The translations under genes and the position numbers were made by a program. This document shows, one piece after another, positions 6,113-6,394 of a DNA stretch of 6,394 nucleotides (within the stretch, counting starts at the first letter, position 1; the number at the start of each line of letters is the position of its first letter). The stretch covers positions 1 to 6,394 of the forward strand of contig JAOPUY010000152.1 in NCBI GenBank assembly GCA_025963265.1, written 5' to 3'. The notes beneath the pieces were generated by a model, which saw only the letters and a list, made by a program, of their open reading frames with translations, searched no databases and was not told where the DNA came from. Source of the stretch: Frankiales bacterium. GTDB lineage: Bacteria > Actinomycetota > Actinomycetes > Mycobacteriales > Jatrophihabitantaceae.

Positions 6113-6394
6113 CGCGGAGCAGCCGAAGGACGGCTGGCTCGACCGGTGAAGCCGTCTGGGGTCTTCGGCCTCTAGGGGCGCGGGGCGGGTCGGGTGGCCG
6201 GCTGCGGTAGCGGTGGCCGGTGGGGGTGGTGAGGACGACTTCGACTCCGGCTCCGTGGGAGGCTTCGGCTTTCCAGCCGCGGCCCTGGCGGGCGTGGTTG
6301 CAGGCCTGGCAGTAGCCCTGCCCGTTAGCCACCGCCGTGGGGCCGCCTTGTTCGTGAGGGGTGACGTGGTCGATGTGGCGGATCGGGGCGTCGC
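6105..6394 (-). CDS. C-terminal part of a DUF222-type HNH endonuclease (5' end outside window)
   Basis: The frame is open from the right edge (codon at 6392) to the TAA at 6107-6105, giving 95 residues. It begins DAPIRHIDHVTPHEQGGPT and continues VANGQGYCQACNHARQGRGW, which is the HNH core: the DH pair, the Asn of ANGQG, and the final His of CNHARQ, with one CxxC visible. The other zinc-binding cysteines would lie just beyond the edge. The tail VVLTTPTGHRYRSRPPDPP is the usual ending of actinobacterial DUF222/HNH proteins, which occur in many copies and are often linked to mobile DNA. Their role is not established; nuclease activity is inferred from the motif. The in-frame GTG at 6332 is internal and not the start. 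Confidence 0.88.
   Translation of the reverse strand, partial: DAPIRHIDHVTPHEQGGPTAVANGQGYCQACNHARQGRGWKAEASHGAGVEVVLTTPTGHRYRSRPPDPPRAPRGRRPQTASPVEPAVLRLLRAA
6122..6169. repeat. Bulged inverted repeat in the 3' end of the HNH gene
   Basis: The outer arms GCCGAAG (6122-6128) and CTTCGGC (6163-6169), and the inner arms GACGGCT (6129-6135) and AGCCGTC (6150-6156), give a 14-bp stem. It has a 14-nt loop and a 6-nt bulge (TGGGGT, 6157-6162) on one side. It lies 40 nt past the hydrolase stop, so it could fold in the operon mRNA 3' end. It also codes for the HNH C-terminus. Confidence 0.45.

Overview
This is GC-rich DNA with the strong third-position G/C bias of an actinobacterium. That bias explains the long open frames opposite the real genes. 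A protein of the DUF222/HNH type, a family abundant in Actinobacteria, starts at the right edge and supports the assignment. The genus cannot be read from the sequence. No RNA gene, CRISPR array or insertion sequence was seen.

Layout: (1) On the minus strand at 1-1469 is the N-terminal 489 residues of a DHA2-type drug/metabolite exporter, cut by the left edge. (2) A 177-bp divergent control region (1470-1646) holds two 21-bp inverted repeats of identical geometry: 8-bp perfect arms, 5-nt spacer, shared outer TACC...GGTA. One covers the promoter of the left exporter, which is probably transcribed without a leader. The other lies just before the right exporter. (3) On the plus strand at 1647-6082 is a compact run of five genes: a second DHA2-type exporter, a hot-dog-fold thioesterase-like protein, a DUF35 zinc-ribbon/OB protein, a thiolase-like protein and an alpha/beta hydrolase. 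Gaps are 17 nt, -1 nt, -4 nt and 44 nt, so this is almost certainly one operon. (4) On the minus strand at 6105-6394 is the C-terminal end of a DUF222-type HNH endonuclease gene, convergent with the operon and only 22 bp away.

Working together: DUF35 proteins usually act as obligate partners of thiolase-fold enzymes, so genes 4 and 5 very likely form one complex making or breaking a C-C bond on a CoA thioester. The hot-dog protein could release the acid from CoA, the hydrolase could cleave an ester or C-C bond, and the transporter could export the product or a toxic intermediate. The substrate is not determined. The thiolase-like protein lacks the usual C-terminal catalytic Cys, which points to a retro-aldolase (Ltp2-like) or other non-classical activity. 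The intergenic gap before the hydrolase carries three imperfect copies of a ribosome-site-plus-ATG unit encoding an 11-residue leader peptide that overlaps the hydrolase start.
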